From the NCBI RefSeq assembly GCF_050436995.1, contig NC_134757.1, forward strand, positions 11,048,501 to 11,112,500: 64,000 nucleotides of DNA, given 5' to 3'. How positions within the stretch are numbered: position 1 is the stretch's first letter; each line of letters opens with the position of its first letter. The notes beneath the pieces were generated by a model. That model was not told the origin of the DNA. It made no database searches and saw only the letters and a list, made by a program, of their open reading frames with translations. Shown piece by piece: positions 22,190 through 32,969 of the stretch. A program made the translations under genes and the position numbers. Origin of the DNA: Anticarsia gemmatalis. Lineage: Eukaryota; Arthropoda; Insecta; Lepidoptera; Erebidae.

Positions 22190-25055
22190 TTTAGTGAAAT
22201 TATATTCTTTTAAGTAAAAAAAAGGCGAGATGATAATAACTTTTCTTACTAAACACACAGTAATGATGTAATCCTGAACATTTTCAGCGTGTTTTTTGTT
22301 AACTGTACATAGTCGTTACCTACGTTTTTCCCTCGCTTCATAAACTGAATCTCAGACGTGATCCGTAAACACAGCGTCTCCCACTTAGCCTGTATAGGTT
22401 GCCTAAATATTTTCTAGACTTTTTTAGGACCTAGAAATGAAAAGGGTAGGCATACAGTATCAGACTTAGTTTCAGTAAATATAAAATGAAGGTAAATATG
22501 AAACCTTTTTCGCTTTTTTTATATTTGATTTTATTTTTTTGGCGTAACTACAAATTGTTTTTAGGGCTGTCTGTTTTGCTTGCTGTGTTGGTATATTTTT
22601 TTAGTATTTGTTCTAAAATTATTTTTACTCAAAGGGAAGGAATATAAAAAAAAACGAAGGTTAATGTTGTATTATGTAATTATATATCTGAATGTTATGT
22701 TTTTTTATATAGATAATCGGTTTGAACCGCAGTGATATATATGTATTTGATCGAAATTAAACTAATCAATTATCACACTAACACAGCCTTTCCTAGAAAT
22801 ATGATTGTTATATCATGATAGTTTTATTAACGTACACCCCTTCATTTTAAGATTATGTACAAATTACTTGAAAACTACTGACAACGATCAGCCATTTAAA
22901 ACTTACCACAGCCAATATTCCTCAACCACTAAAATATAACTATTATACTAACGATTTTCAAAGAATCTTTTCCCAAATGTTGCCCATTACTATCCACAAT
23001 AGTATTCCTTCTATACTCCTACCTCATGGAACTAAAGCAAGTTACTATAGTACACTCGCACGCATTAACTTCGTGCTATTGACATGCAGGTCACGTTCGT
23101 ATGCGAGCGTATTGTGTAGTGCATTCGCTACGACCCTATAGTACAGGTATAGTATTGTTCTATTATAGGAATACTGCATTATTTATAAGTGTTACAAGAT
23201 TCTGAGTCGAATTTATGTTTGTTTCCTGGAAAGGTGAAAGATCTTGTAAAATATTTTTATTGATTTTGAAAGATTCCCTTTGATACATTATACAATACTC
23301 TCAATATTGTTCTCTCTTTTTTACCAAGTATGAATTGGCTTTAGTTTTTTAAATAACTCCTCTATTATTATTAATTTTAAAGTTCTTTAACATATTTCTT
23401 AATGGCATGCGAAGAACTGCAGGCCTGCGTGGTAGTCTTAATCTTTCCCTCGTTTGGGAGGAGTCATGACTTTAGAGAGAGACACCAACCGTGGGTAAAG
23501 AAAATTTATAAAATTTATGGGTATATAAAAGTTACGTTTGAATCTTCAAACCACATATTACTAAGAGCCATTAAACCAGTCCTAAAAAACAGTTTGGTCA
23601 AAACATTACTTTTAAATGTAACTTAAAATGACTTTAGGGTCCACTTGAAATCATTAAGAGGTCTTGTAACGTTGAGAGTTTAGACTTACTTAGGTTTACT
23701 TTAAAAGCTTTTGAATTCCTAGAGTCTAGGGACTGCAGTCAACATTAAGGGTAAATATATTATGACTATTTCGTCAATGTGACCTGGATTTAGAAAATGA
23801 CCTTTTTTATTAACAGACTTAAAAAGAGAAAGTGCTCTTATTTAAATTTTTGGTCGACACCGGCATCGACTAGGACAATAATTAATTAATATAATACTTA
23901 AGAGTAGTTATTGCATTATTAAATAAATAATGCTGTTTGGCCTTGTGATAATGAAAGCCGGAAAACTGCTTTGAAATCCGCAGTAAGAGTTTCACGACCA
24001 ATCATTTAGAACCAACCAACCTGCATGTACGGACCCGCCTTATTACGAACTGTAAGAAGACTAAACTTGGATTTATACACAAAAAGTCAAAAAACTATTT
24101 TCCATCCAGCAAAACCTTAGCAAAAATAGCACACGAAAAATTTTAAGATTATTTTTACAAGTTAAGTAATTCTAAAATCTAAAAAAAGCTTTTAAAACAA
24201 CGCGTTTTTGTCGCAAAACCTAAAATAGTTCGATAGAAAATGCCCGTCTGCCCTTGCATCAACTGAAACTGTTCTAGACTTTAGACATAGGCTTAAAACG
24301 ACATACATAATATATGAAGAAGCACATATCACTTAAGGGGCTTGTTTAAAGCTATACTTATGCAGGGACCCGAATTAGTACATTTTTAAACAGGCTATAA
24401 ACTTTGAGGCTCTTTCGCTTCAAAGTGAATTGAGTTAGTTCGAAAATATTGTTTTTGAAAACTTTTTTGGCTTGATATGGAAAGGTGACGGCAATGTTTG
24501 TGTGTGTTCAGTAAATTTTAAGTTTACTTAAAGTCTTAAACACTTCATATTATGTAAATTTGGATTGCATATTCAGAGAAACCACGGAAATAGTAACTCA
24601 CTAACTCAACTAAGTAATCTCAAAAGATTTATTTTCTATTTTTAAACATTTTTACGTGCTTTTTATCCTTTTTTTTATTTTTGTTATAAAAATGGCCCAT
24701 TGTCCTGCACATGGTCTTTTTTAATACGCAAAAGTAAACAAATTGTTTTTCGTCGCTGTTTAGTTTGGAATCAGATGACCAGAATTGTCCAACACATTTT
24801 TAAATTTAAAACTTAATATAAATAACGCAATAAAAATCAAATTAACAATTCATTTTACTACCGTTGCAACTGCAAAATGACTGATTGTGGTCTCTACGCC
24901 GCACTCAATGAAAATTAAGCATCAAGCTGTTCACACTATAACCACAATGATGTCAGTAATGTATGTTGTATGCGGCTGGTGTACAGCACAGTATTGTTAT
25001 ATAAAGTTAATTTGTAGATTTATATTGTTCTGTAGCTCGATTCTTTATTGAAATT
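22190..25055. other. Unassigned non-coding DNA
   Basis: No gene or clear repeat was seen. The short plus-strand ORF at 23402-23626 has no recognisable domain. Confidence 0.4.
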
Positions 25056-25071
25056 GACTATAGACAACCGC

Positions 25072-25249
25072 ATTTTACGTTAAAATGCCTGACGTTTCGG
25101 CGCAGGTTGCACTCGCAGTGGTCGCAGACTGACTGGACCACGGCGAGAGCAACTTGAACAAACGTTAGGCATTTTAATGTAAATTGTCAGTTCGCGTTAA
25201 TTCCCGTATTCTATTATACCTTAAAAATTGAACGCGAGAGATTGAAAAT
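25072..25249 (+). mobile_element. Retroinsertion with inverted 5' half and 13-bp TSD
   Basis: The 13-mer TATAGACAACCGC flanks the segment on both sides (25059-25071 and 25250-25262). Inside, the left part (through GTTTCGGCGCAGGTTGCACT) is an inverted copy of the middle part (GACCACGGCGAGAGCAACTT..CGTTAGGCATTTTAATG). The right part continues to AACGCGAGAGATTGAAAATT, the 3' end of the repeat unit at 12534-12658. A long TSD plus 5' inversion is the signature of twin-primed retrotransposition. Confidence 0.75.
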
Positions 25250-25391
25250 TATAGACAACCGCCTAGCTATCTAGAAATCTTGTTTGAAAAATGGATCAGC
25301 GCTTTGTTTTTACATTTTAAATGTCAAATTGATGTTACTCGTTATTGTCGACTATATTATACACATAAATCATTCTATGATCAGAAGTGCA

Positions 25392-25552
25392 ATTCTTTGC
25401 AGTCTGCGCTATCGATTATCCATCCAGAGTTTGTAATTTAAACTGAACTACAAAAAGAGTTCCTACAACGCCCGCTAGAGGCGCTGATCAGATATTCATA
25501 CAAAATTTGTCGAAAGCTAGCTGGTTTTTGATAGTCGATCGTAGTTGGAAAT
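25392..25552 (+). mobile_element. MITE-like repeat (CGCTAGAGG family)
   Basis: It contains AATTCTTTGCAGTC, GAGTTCCTACAACGCCCGCT, AGAGGCGCTGATCAGAT, ACAAAATTTGTCGAAAGCTA and GATAGTCGATCGTAG, colinear with the copies at 34247 and 50088. Confidence 0.6.
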
Positions 25553-25559
25553 CACTCCT

Positions 25560-27565
25560 CAGTAATAGATAAAACAGCCTCTAATCTCGGAGCATTTCGC
25601 ACTATTTCATTGTACAAAAGACTCAATCATGTATTTGAAGCCTACATCAGCATTATCTATGATCGATCCCTAAAGGTTTCCGTTCTATGAGTTATTTTGA
25701 TGGATCGATATAAGGGAATTTCCCTGTTTATTCATAAATAATCACGTCGGTAATCTATGACAGAACAGTTACGTTTGCAATCGATCAGAATGTCCAAAAT
25801 TGGACATTTGTTTTGAAAATTACGGTTGAATGTGTACTTTTTTCAGAGGTTTATGTAGCAGTGTGTATATATTTCAATTTTATTTAACATCAGACTTGTT
25901 TCACTCCAAAGTGTACGAGCTACATGACAAACTCCTAGCTTCTATTGAAATAATTCGAAATACATAGGGACATGAAAAAAGAAAAAGCTTATATAGTTTT
26001 GCCTGACACAGGAACACAAGACCCCTTGTTAAGAAGTCACATGCAGTACAGCACAAATATTCGCTGAGTATTATATTAAATATGCACTCATAAAAAAATA
26101 TTATATTATATCTATATAATATATCATTTGTGTGACAAAAAGTGGCCATATCGTTCTCCTGAAAATGAAATTTATCATTTTTCCCTTAAACACTTTAATC
26201 ATAAAAGTCATATTAAAGCCCCCTTTAATTCAAAAATATTGTTTAATCGATATCAGAAATGACTATTAGTAGCCCAGTAATTGTACATAATAGCTTTTGA
26301 ATCAGAATTACGTATAGAATATTGTGTACTACTGCGGTAATTGCAGTATCGTTGTCAATGAACATAAAGCGCATTGTTTGTTTCTGCTACGTATTTGTCG
26401 TTTAATGGTTATTGTTTCTGTTTAAAGGTAGATAAATGTTTATCGCTAAGCTAAATGCTGAAAGTGTATTTAGTACTAGATGATTTTTGATATTTATAAT
26501 ATTTTTTTTCATCAAAACTAAGTTTTTTACTGGACACGTCACAAAAAAAATGGTGAAAATAAATTATTTGATACCTACGTAAAAATTTTGTCATATTGAA
26601 CTCTCGGAATACTCAGTGTGTACCTACTAAATACAGTCACGGGTTCGAATTGACGTGAATTCACTCATACAGGCTAAAGTTTATCGGGAATATATTTATT
26701 AGTTATGTATTTACAAACTTCTTACACACATTCATTAATGCCCAAAACATAATCTATCCGTCAACCTACCAGTGATGCAGGTATAAAAGAAGTAGGTGTA
26801 TTGTAGTAAGAGAAGTAGTTACGTCTTAGTCACAACACATAAAATTTTCTTAAAAATTGTCACAAACCGAACAAGTTCTAAAATATGTAACAGCTCTTAA
26901 AATACAACTTTGCTAATGGAGATGAAAAACTTTATGTTTCCGTGAAAAATTTCATGTAATTTTTTATTCAAACAGCAAAACTTTCACTACCCCGGGTCCG
27001 AACTAGTTCTTTATTCAATAGTTGTAGCCAAAGTTACGAATAGTATTGTTATTTCATGTTTAACATAAAAATCTGCTCGTTACAAACTACTGTGTACGTT
27101 TTTAACTTTGCGGTTGAAAAAGTTGTTGCACAAAATTATTGTTAGTCAGACTGTGTATTGAAAGTCGGGTGTGTATTTTTTAAATCAATACGTGTTGGAC
27201 AATAAGGCCCTGTTGTCGTATGTAACTGTATGGCCGCGACAAAACTCAGAAACTACCGAACACTTTATATCCGGCTTTAACTAATAGACGGAATGATTCA
27301 TAATGACGGACAAGGAGTTTTCATTTAGGTTTTAAGTAAAACTAACAGACAAGTGTATTTCTTTAGATTTTGAGCAAAACCAAAAAACAGAGTATTCATT
27401 AACCCGTTTTGGTAACCTTTAATTTTGTTCGTATCAACACTATAAGCTATGAAGGTTTCTTATCTATAAGAAACTAAACATGATACCAATTTACCCCATA
27501 TTAAAAGCTGTTGCCATATTTATGAAAATAACCATCATTAATCAACAGTTCTCATTATCTATCCC
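25560..27565. other. Unassigned AT-rich DNA
   Basis: No gene was recognised. The 82-codon minus-strand ORF at 25901-26149 has hydrophobic, low-complexity content and no recognisable family. Confidence 0.4.
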
Positions 27566-27569
27566 ACAT

Positions 27570-27645
27570 TTTATATCCCGGAAAATAGTCTGTAGATCAA
27601 GGAAAATTCAACGCAAGCGAAGTCGTGGGCCGGCGCTACTAAATC
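27570..27645 (-). repeat. Retroelement tail fragment
   Basis: TATATCCCGGAAAATAGTCT and AATTCAACGCAAGCGAAGTC, then GTGGGC, resemble the end of RTE-type repeats (GGAAAA..AACGCGGGCGAAGTCGCGGG). The ORF crossing it is a shadow. Confidence 0.4.
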
Positions 27646-27728
27646 ATCCTTTTGAAAGTACACCCAGTTGTTAAACAGACCATCACACAATCCATTACCG
27701 TATTTGCAATATTAAGTCACCGCAAAAA

Positions 27729-27911
27729 CACGTCATCACGGCGTTCACGTCACGTCACGTCATTTGTCTCTGTCGTGACGTTGAGTCGCGACGTGACAAC
27801 TAGTACACAGCGTGTTTATTGTTTACGTTAATTGTTAATAGTTGAAATTCCGACGTGTTTGTTATATGGGTGTGACTGTGAGTGATATAGATTATATCAA
27901 ATAAGTTTCAG
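27729..27911 (+). promoter_or_regulatory. CRE/CACGTCA cluster and possible 5' UTR exon
   Basis: 27729-27800 contains repeated ACGTCA words (CACGTCATCACG, then TTCACGTCACGTCACGTCAT) and their complements (GTCGTGACG, CGACGTGAC), which resemble ATF/CREB half-sites. About 110 bases downstream is a strong splice donor, TTTCAG/GTACGT, with the exon end at 27911. A TSS between them would give a short 5' exon whose only ATG (27867) opens 13 codons. Motif-based inference only. Confidence 0.3.
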
Positions 27912-28403
27912 GTACGTGTTTGGAATTGTAACAATGTTCGTGTTGCTAAATTAAACGTGAATAGTTTCAGTATCTAAAATTAGATTCTAGATATTACCTA
28001 TACTTTTGTGTGGAAATATAAAGTGAAAAAATGGAATTTATTTTTGGTTTTAAGTTATTCTGAAAGTGTCTGTTTAATATATATTGACAGTAAGGCTTTA
28101 TAGAGGGTTAAAGTATACTTAAACGTAAAATTTCTTCTAAAAATACATAAGCAACCAAAAATTTCAAACGGGTACTCAAAAATTACGGATTCAAGAGACA
28201 CACTTGATATTCCCTTTAAAAATGCACACACGATCTAAAACTTAACCTAGTAAATCCTTCTAGAAAATTCCTAACATCCTCGCAAATCCTCTTGAAGCCC
28301 TCTAAATCTCAATTTCACACAAAATTCCCGTTGAAAAGTTATGAGTGTAAATATATTTGGTTTCTAAGTGGCGTCGCGCGGAGGACATTTTGTGTGGACG
28401 TGA

Positions 28404-28452
28404 AAGGCTGTTGGATGTCATTTTACATATTTGCGCTGACTGGAAAGAACAG
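28404..28452 (+). repeat. Short interspersed repeat, GTGAAAGGC family
   Basis: GGACGTGAAAGGCTGTTGGA and ATTTTACATATTTGCGCTG match 29219-29270 (AACGTGAAAGGCCGCAAGAT, ATTTTACGTATTTG). Confidence 0.5.
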
Positions 28453-28726
28453 CGTCGCTTGAATTCAGATTTTAGAACGAACGTGTTTGTTTAATGATAG
28501 CGTGTTTGTTGTAAACCTTAATATATTTAGCAAGGTATTTACATTATTTTTAAGAAATGATGATGCACTTTTACTGGAGTATTACTAAAGCTTGAATAAT
28601 GATGCCTAATTCCCAGCCAAGATAAAAATCTAATTCAACTCGTTGGTACTGTGTATCCTCCTAGAGTGTTTTTAACCACCCGTTTTGCTACCCTGAATAT
28701 ACAGAAACACTTTAGATCACTTTAGG

Positions 28727-29090
28727 GATCTACAGGACCGGCGACAGGTCAGACGCAGTACAGATAGTTTTACCGGCCTCCGAAGCACGGAAGTCTACGA
28801 ACCTCAACATCTTTATTCTGGTAAATGAATCTTCTCTTCTCATCGTATGGTTAGTGGTCAACCTAGTGTTGAGCTGAGATGTTCAAGCCGCCCGAAGACC
28901 TTTCACGTGGCTTAACGACTGTTATCTTAATTGAAAACAACCGGGTCCGACTTTTTACGTGCCCTTCAAAGCACGGAGACGCCCTGTTCAAATTCCACTA
29001 TGCGGTCACCCATCTATGGAATGACCGTGCCAAAGTTTGCTTAACCCACAGATCGTTTACCGACCGGTGAGCGCAACTGGCTACGGACGC
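28727..29090 (-). repeat. 5S rRNA-derived SINE
   Basis: On the minus strand it starts GTAGCCAGTTGCGCTCACCG and has the 5S-like control region GATCTGTGGGTTAAGCA..GGCACGGTCATTCC plus ATAGATGGGTGACCGC. It then has a long unrelated body with TCCGTGCTTTGAAGGGCACG, ACAGTCGTTAAGCCACG and GGTTGACCACTAACCATACG. The 5S-like head would supply an internal Pol III type 1 promoter (SINE3-like). This is a longer, better-preserved copy than 32585-32905, and I recognise the sequence as a widespread lepidopteran repeat. Confidence 0.75.
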
Positions 29091-29218
29091 CTCTGGTAAA
29101 TGAATGAAAATTCACTTAAAGAAGAAACTTAAGAGTAATTTTCTAACTTTTGCTCAGCAGTCGCATCACTACCGTGCTTATTATTATAATAAATATAGTA
29201 AACAGGCGAGCCATGTGG

Positions 29219-29270
29219 CAGGAACGTGAAAGGCCGCAAGATGGCATTTTACGTATTTGTAGTGGCATAA
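29219..29270 (+). repeat. Short interspersed repeat, GTGAAAGGC family
   Basis: The second copy of the block at 28404-28452, about 800 bases away in the same orientation. Confidence 0.5.
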
Positions 29271-29274
29271 CGGC

Positions 29275-30560
29275 ATAACGTACGAGATTGCACCCGCAGC
29301 GCTAAGGATATTGTAGTTTGGGACATTTTGATGTATGGCAACTACGTGTTGGTTTTGAATTTCTATTGGATAAGCCTTTTGTTTTAGGATTGTTATATTT
29401 TGGAACATTTTGTTTAGTAGCGTATCTGATATATGTTGTAGACTATTTTTTAGAACAACTGGTAGTATTTTATTACTGTTCTATCTCATTGCAGACATTA
29501 GAAAGAGGGAAGGTAGGTCTGCTACATTCCTTCTCTTCTTCTAATCTCTTTTCAAAGATATGACAAATTTTAAGTATGAGATGTCAACTCTTGTCGCCAT
29601 CTCTTTTTGGGCCTGCCGTGTTGTTGCTTTCTATCAACCGGATCCACTTCTGTTTTTTCAGTACAGCGACATGTTCTGGAACCCACAAAGTAGTTGCTTT
29701 TGGCCAGCGACGTGTTGTCTTCTACAGCACTAAATAATAATATGTTGAACAGAATCTATCAAAACACCAATACTTCAGTCATATTTCAACATTAATATCA
29801 TAGATATTAATACAACCTTCTTGAAGCTGTATATAAGTACCACATACATAGTACCTTCCTATACCAGTAACTATCAGGAAAATAGAGCACTTTGCACCGT
29901 CCACGCTTCTCTAAACGTTGGAACGTATTAGGAACGAACTAAAAAGTAAAATAAAGAACTACTGAAAGTTGAGGGTACTCTAAAGGTTCCCGGAACAGCT
30001 TTGGAACTGGTATTTTCATGGTACTTGTAACAGGTATTTTTGTACCATGTCTGTGTTGTTGGTTTTTTTAATTATTTATGTCGGAATTATAGCTGTCACT
30101 GTAAAGCAGGAATTTACTTTTAGACTAAGGGAAGTAAGGCTTTATTTACTGCTATATAAGTTTACAATAAACCCACTATAAAGATTTCGACTTATGATAA
30201 AATAATTATGATTCTACCCGTATGTGTAAATTCTATGCAACTCATTTGATGGGATACTTTCCATATTTTTTCAAAATTCCGTCGGGTAAGTTGCTTTTGA
30301 ACTTTACCAACTTTAATTGAAATATCCTCAATGAGAACTCGGGGTATAGTAACGAGGCTAGCCTGTCTACTAATTTCTTCTCTAATACATGGGCCACCAA
30401 CTGTAAGAAAAACAAGCGTATTTTAATACAATTCTACCTACGCCCCTGTATTTCTTCCCTAAATCGAACTTGACCCATTCACTTCAACAAAACAAAATGT
30501 CGTCCACATTAGCCGGTCACTCGTTGTCAAGTCGTGTCCAGTTGACTGAGTCTCCCCGTA
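29275..30560. other. Unassigned non-coding DNA
   Basis: An 81-codon ORF at 29318-29563 is hydrophobic but not recognised, and no promoter or splice logic supports it. Nothing else was identified. Confidence 0.4.
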
Positions 30561-30575
30561 AGATATAACCTTAGA

Positions 30576-30617
30576 TATTTATATACGGAGGGTGCAAGCC
30601 CGGGGCCGGTCAGCTGA
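30576..30617 (+). promoter_or_regulatory. TATA + Inr core promoter
   Basis: TATTTATATA (30576-30585) lies about 31 bases before an initiator-like TCAGCT (30610-30615), the canonical arthropod TATA-Inr spacing. The surrounding 30500-30625 is much GC-richer than neighbouring DNA (GCAAGCCCGGGGCCGGTCAG). The predicted 5' UTR would be about 16 bases, followed directly by the ATG at 30628. Confidence 0.5.
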
Positions 30618-30627
30618 CCTCTGCACA

Positions 30628-30690
30628 ATGCAGTTTTTGAACAATGGATTATGTGTTGAAGGAAATATGGGCGATTTGAATACAAGCGGT
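30628..30690 (+). CDS. Candidate first coding exon, 21 codons
   Basis: ATG (context CACAATGC) opens 21 codons reading MQFLNNGLCVEGNMGDLNTS and one further Gly. They are followed immediately by a consensus donor GTGAGTAA (30691). Without splicing the frame would close seven codons later. The exon sits directly behind a TATA/Inr pair, so promoter, start and donor are all in order on one strand. I do not recognise the peptide; it could be an isoform-specific N-terminus. No second exon was found, so the gene would have to continue far downstream. It may still be a chance alignment of motifs. Confidence 0.45.
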
Positions 30691-30699
30691 GTGAGTAAT

Positions 30700-31565
30700 T
30701 TAAGGAAATAAGTGATTATTTTGTATGTCTTGCAAGTAAAACTAGTAATTGCATAATTTTATCTCATATAATAATCCAAAATGTGTGTGTAGAGCTAATT
30801 TTTTTAAGGTTTATCCGTCAACATATTGTGTTTAAGTAACAATAGTCACAGCACCAGATTTTTTGAAATTCAATATTGATTATATTACATATTAACAAAT
30901 CGATTAACCTCTCTAACAAAGCTCAATAACTTTATATTCGATTTTTGTTCATGTCGTAAGTGAAAAAAGGGATACTAAACCTATTTACAATCGTAAGTCA
31001 GCTGTAGCCACTGAGTAACTGCTGAAATTGTTTTGAATTAGCTTTTAGTATTTATATTCATCTATCTAAGAATTTTCTCCTACCCACAAGATTATTATTG
31101 AGAATAATGTAACGTTAATTAAAAAAGACCAATAACACTTTCTCCGCCTTGGGAATCAAACCCGGAACCTATTTGCTAGCGGTAGGATCCGGGACCCAGT
31201 AGTCGGCAGAAAAATCGGTCGTATATAAATCGCTTTTGATTAAAAACCTGCAGACTTACTACTACTACATGAAAGATTCACAGTAGTGCGACATAGTACA
31301 ATTTTCAAGCGCTGCTGTTTATTCACCTCCAACTTAAAAACGTAGTACCATCACACGTTTATTTTCATTTCAGAATGCATGAGAGTTCGTAAACAGACAC
31401 GCGATCCGCGACGCGATGAATATTTTATAACAATCATAAATTTTTTACTTTCAAACTATTGAGGGATCGTTGAAATGTCTTCGTGAGAATATTTTTCGCG
31501 AAATGTGCTCAGTTTTATAGTTTGCCAACTTAGCTGTGAGCGTAAGCACGCCCGATATTTTTATA
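30700..31565. other. Unassigned DNA with a tRNA-like fragment
   Basis: 31143-31210 carries, on the minus strand, CCGGGTTTGATTCCCAAGGC, a B-box-like sequence that suggests an eroded tRNA-derived SINE. No gene was seen. Confidence 0.4.
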
Positions 31566-31570
31566 TTATA

Positions 31571-31811
31571 AGGTACCTGGGTCAAATTTGGCCAGCCGCA
31601 AAATATGGCCACGTACCATTTCTCCAAACCTCACGCATGTTTCATTTTAATTGGCTCTGAGGGACTAGCAGGGCGCTAGAAAAGTTGACAGGTACGGCGT
31701 TCGGATACATGTGATTCTAGCGCCAATTTATAGTCGCGTTACAATATTTCGTGTTTGGAATAATGGTGTGTGACCATATTTTTCGACTAGCCATATTTGA
31801 CTCAGGTACCT
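31571..31811. mobile_element. Fold-back MITE, 241 bp, TA target duplication
   Basis: The left end AGGTACCTGGGTCAAATTTG and the complemented right end AGGTACCTGAGTCAAATATG start inverted arms that match at about 85% over the first 41 bases. An inner inverted pair, GGGCGCTAGAA (31674) and TTCTAGCGCC (31713), extends the hairpin almost to the centre. TA flanks both ends (31569-31570, 31812-31813). ORFs here on both strands are shadows. Confidence 0.8.
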
Positions 31812-32035
31812 TAATAAATAGCTCAAGGTATTTCGAAAAAAAAGTAGCTGTGTCAAACAGGCCACCCAGCTGTATAAGGCTGCATGTCACTGATGGTCGC
31901 AATTTTGAATTTTGTTGGCTACCGGCAGCCGTAAACTTTGAGTACAAGGCTCTCTACTAAGTTGTTGGACTATAGTAAAAAGGTTATGGTATCGTAAATA
32001 TTTGGTGCTGTATTGCGACTTGGATTTTTGAGGTT

Positions 32036-32580
32036 ATGATAATAATATGTGCTTTTTTAATATTTTTATGTAGAATACTATTTACTTTCCAAGGCAAAGA
32101 GTTCAAATTTGTGGTTAACTATAAACACACAAAAGTTGTCTGTAATATTATTCAAAATAATAGCGTATTTATATTGCTGAACCAATTTAACGTTAGAAAA
32201 AAAAATCAGAAAAGCATGATGAAAACGAAAAATATAGTAATTTTTCTGGCTACAAACGCATTTTAACGTTATTACGATAACCAAAAACAATTTATAGTAG
32301 AAAAATATTATTACACTACAACAATATTTTACTAGTAACAAAATATCGATACAATAACGAATACAACACTGTAAAAATGTAAACATATTTTGTATATTTT
32401 AGTAAACATTGTCGAAACATATATTAATTGTATATTTTAATACAATCAGCGGGCTTGTCGACTAGACGGTTCCCTCGGGGTGCTGGCTACACCCCACTAC
32501 ACCCCACGTTTTGTTATTCTACCAAAATATTGAGTAAGTCAAGTACATAAATGAAATATTTCATTAGATTTTAGTAGCTT
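32036..32580. other. Unassigned DNA
   Basis: Overlapping short ORFs on both strands (32036-32266 and 32078-32386) are low-complexity. A GC-rich patch at 32449-32512 (GGGCTTGTCGACTAGACGG, CTACACCCCACTACACCCC) is unexplained. Confidence 0.4.
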
Positions 32581-32584
32581 AGTT

Positions 32585-32890
32585 AACAACAGCCGCTCGG
32601 ATCGATCTCTGAAGTTAAGCGACGATTGCCGAGGTTGTTCTTTGGATGGGTGACCATTATAACGAATTGTTTCGGAAGGCATGTTAAATGTGGGTCCAGG
32701 CTGTAATTTTCATATTTCTTCAACAGTCGTTAACAGTACACAGAAGTTTGAAAATCTGATAACTAGTCAACCCAGGTTGTGGAAATCTGATAGGCAGCCG
32801 CTCTATGTAAAATACTGGTATTCAGTTGCTGCATCTGGTGAGACTAGAAGCCGATTCCAACATAGTTGCAAGAAAGGTTATGCTTATAGA
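32585..32890 (+). repeat. 5S rRNA-derived SINE
   Basis: GCTCGGATCGATCTCTGAAG and TTAAGCGACGATTGCCGAGG, then TTTGGATGGGTGACCATTAT, match the order of the 5S rRNA internal control region. They continue into a body with GGCATGTTAAATGTGGGTCC, ACAGTCGTTAACAGTA, GATAGGCAGCCGCTC and GCTGCATCTGGTGAGACTAG. A 73-codon ORF inside is a shadow. Its 3' end abuts the perfect hairpin at 32892-32966. Confidence 0.75.
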
Positions 32891-32891
32891 T

Positions 32892-32966
32892 TATATAGAT
32901 GACAAGTTAAAAGATGATAACATAAACATACATACTATATACATCTTTTAACTTGTCATCTATATA
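32892..32966. repeat. Perfect 25-bp inverted repeat (hairpin)
   Basis: The arm at 32892-32916 (TATATAGATGACAAGTTAAA plus AGATG) is exactly complementary to 32942-32966, with a 25-base AT-rich loop. The left arm directly continues the end of the 5S-derived SINE. Confidence 0.9.
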
Positions 32967-32969
32967 TAC

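Noticed and set aside
29318..29563. 81-codon hydrophobic ORF
   Set aside because: No family recognised and an opposite-strand ORF overlaps it; likely chance.
31717..31960. ORFs on both strands over the fold-back MITE
   Set aside because: They arise from the inverted arms and flanks; no protein similarity recognised.
32036..32386. Overlapping ORFs of 76 and 102 codons on opposite strands
   Set aside because: Low-complexity, AT-driven translations with no recognisable family or start context.
32585..32700. Functional 5S rRNA gene
   Set aside because: Only the internal control boxes match; the 5' and 3' stems of 5S are absent and the sequence continues into a repeat body.
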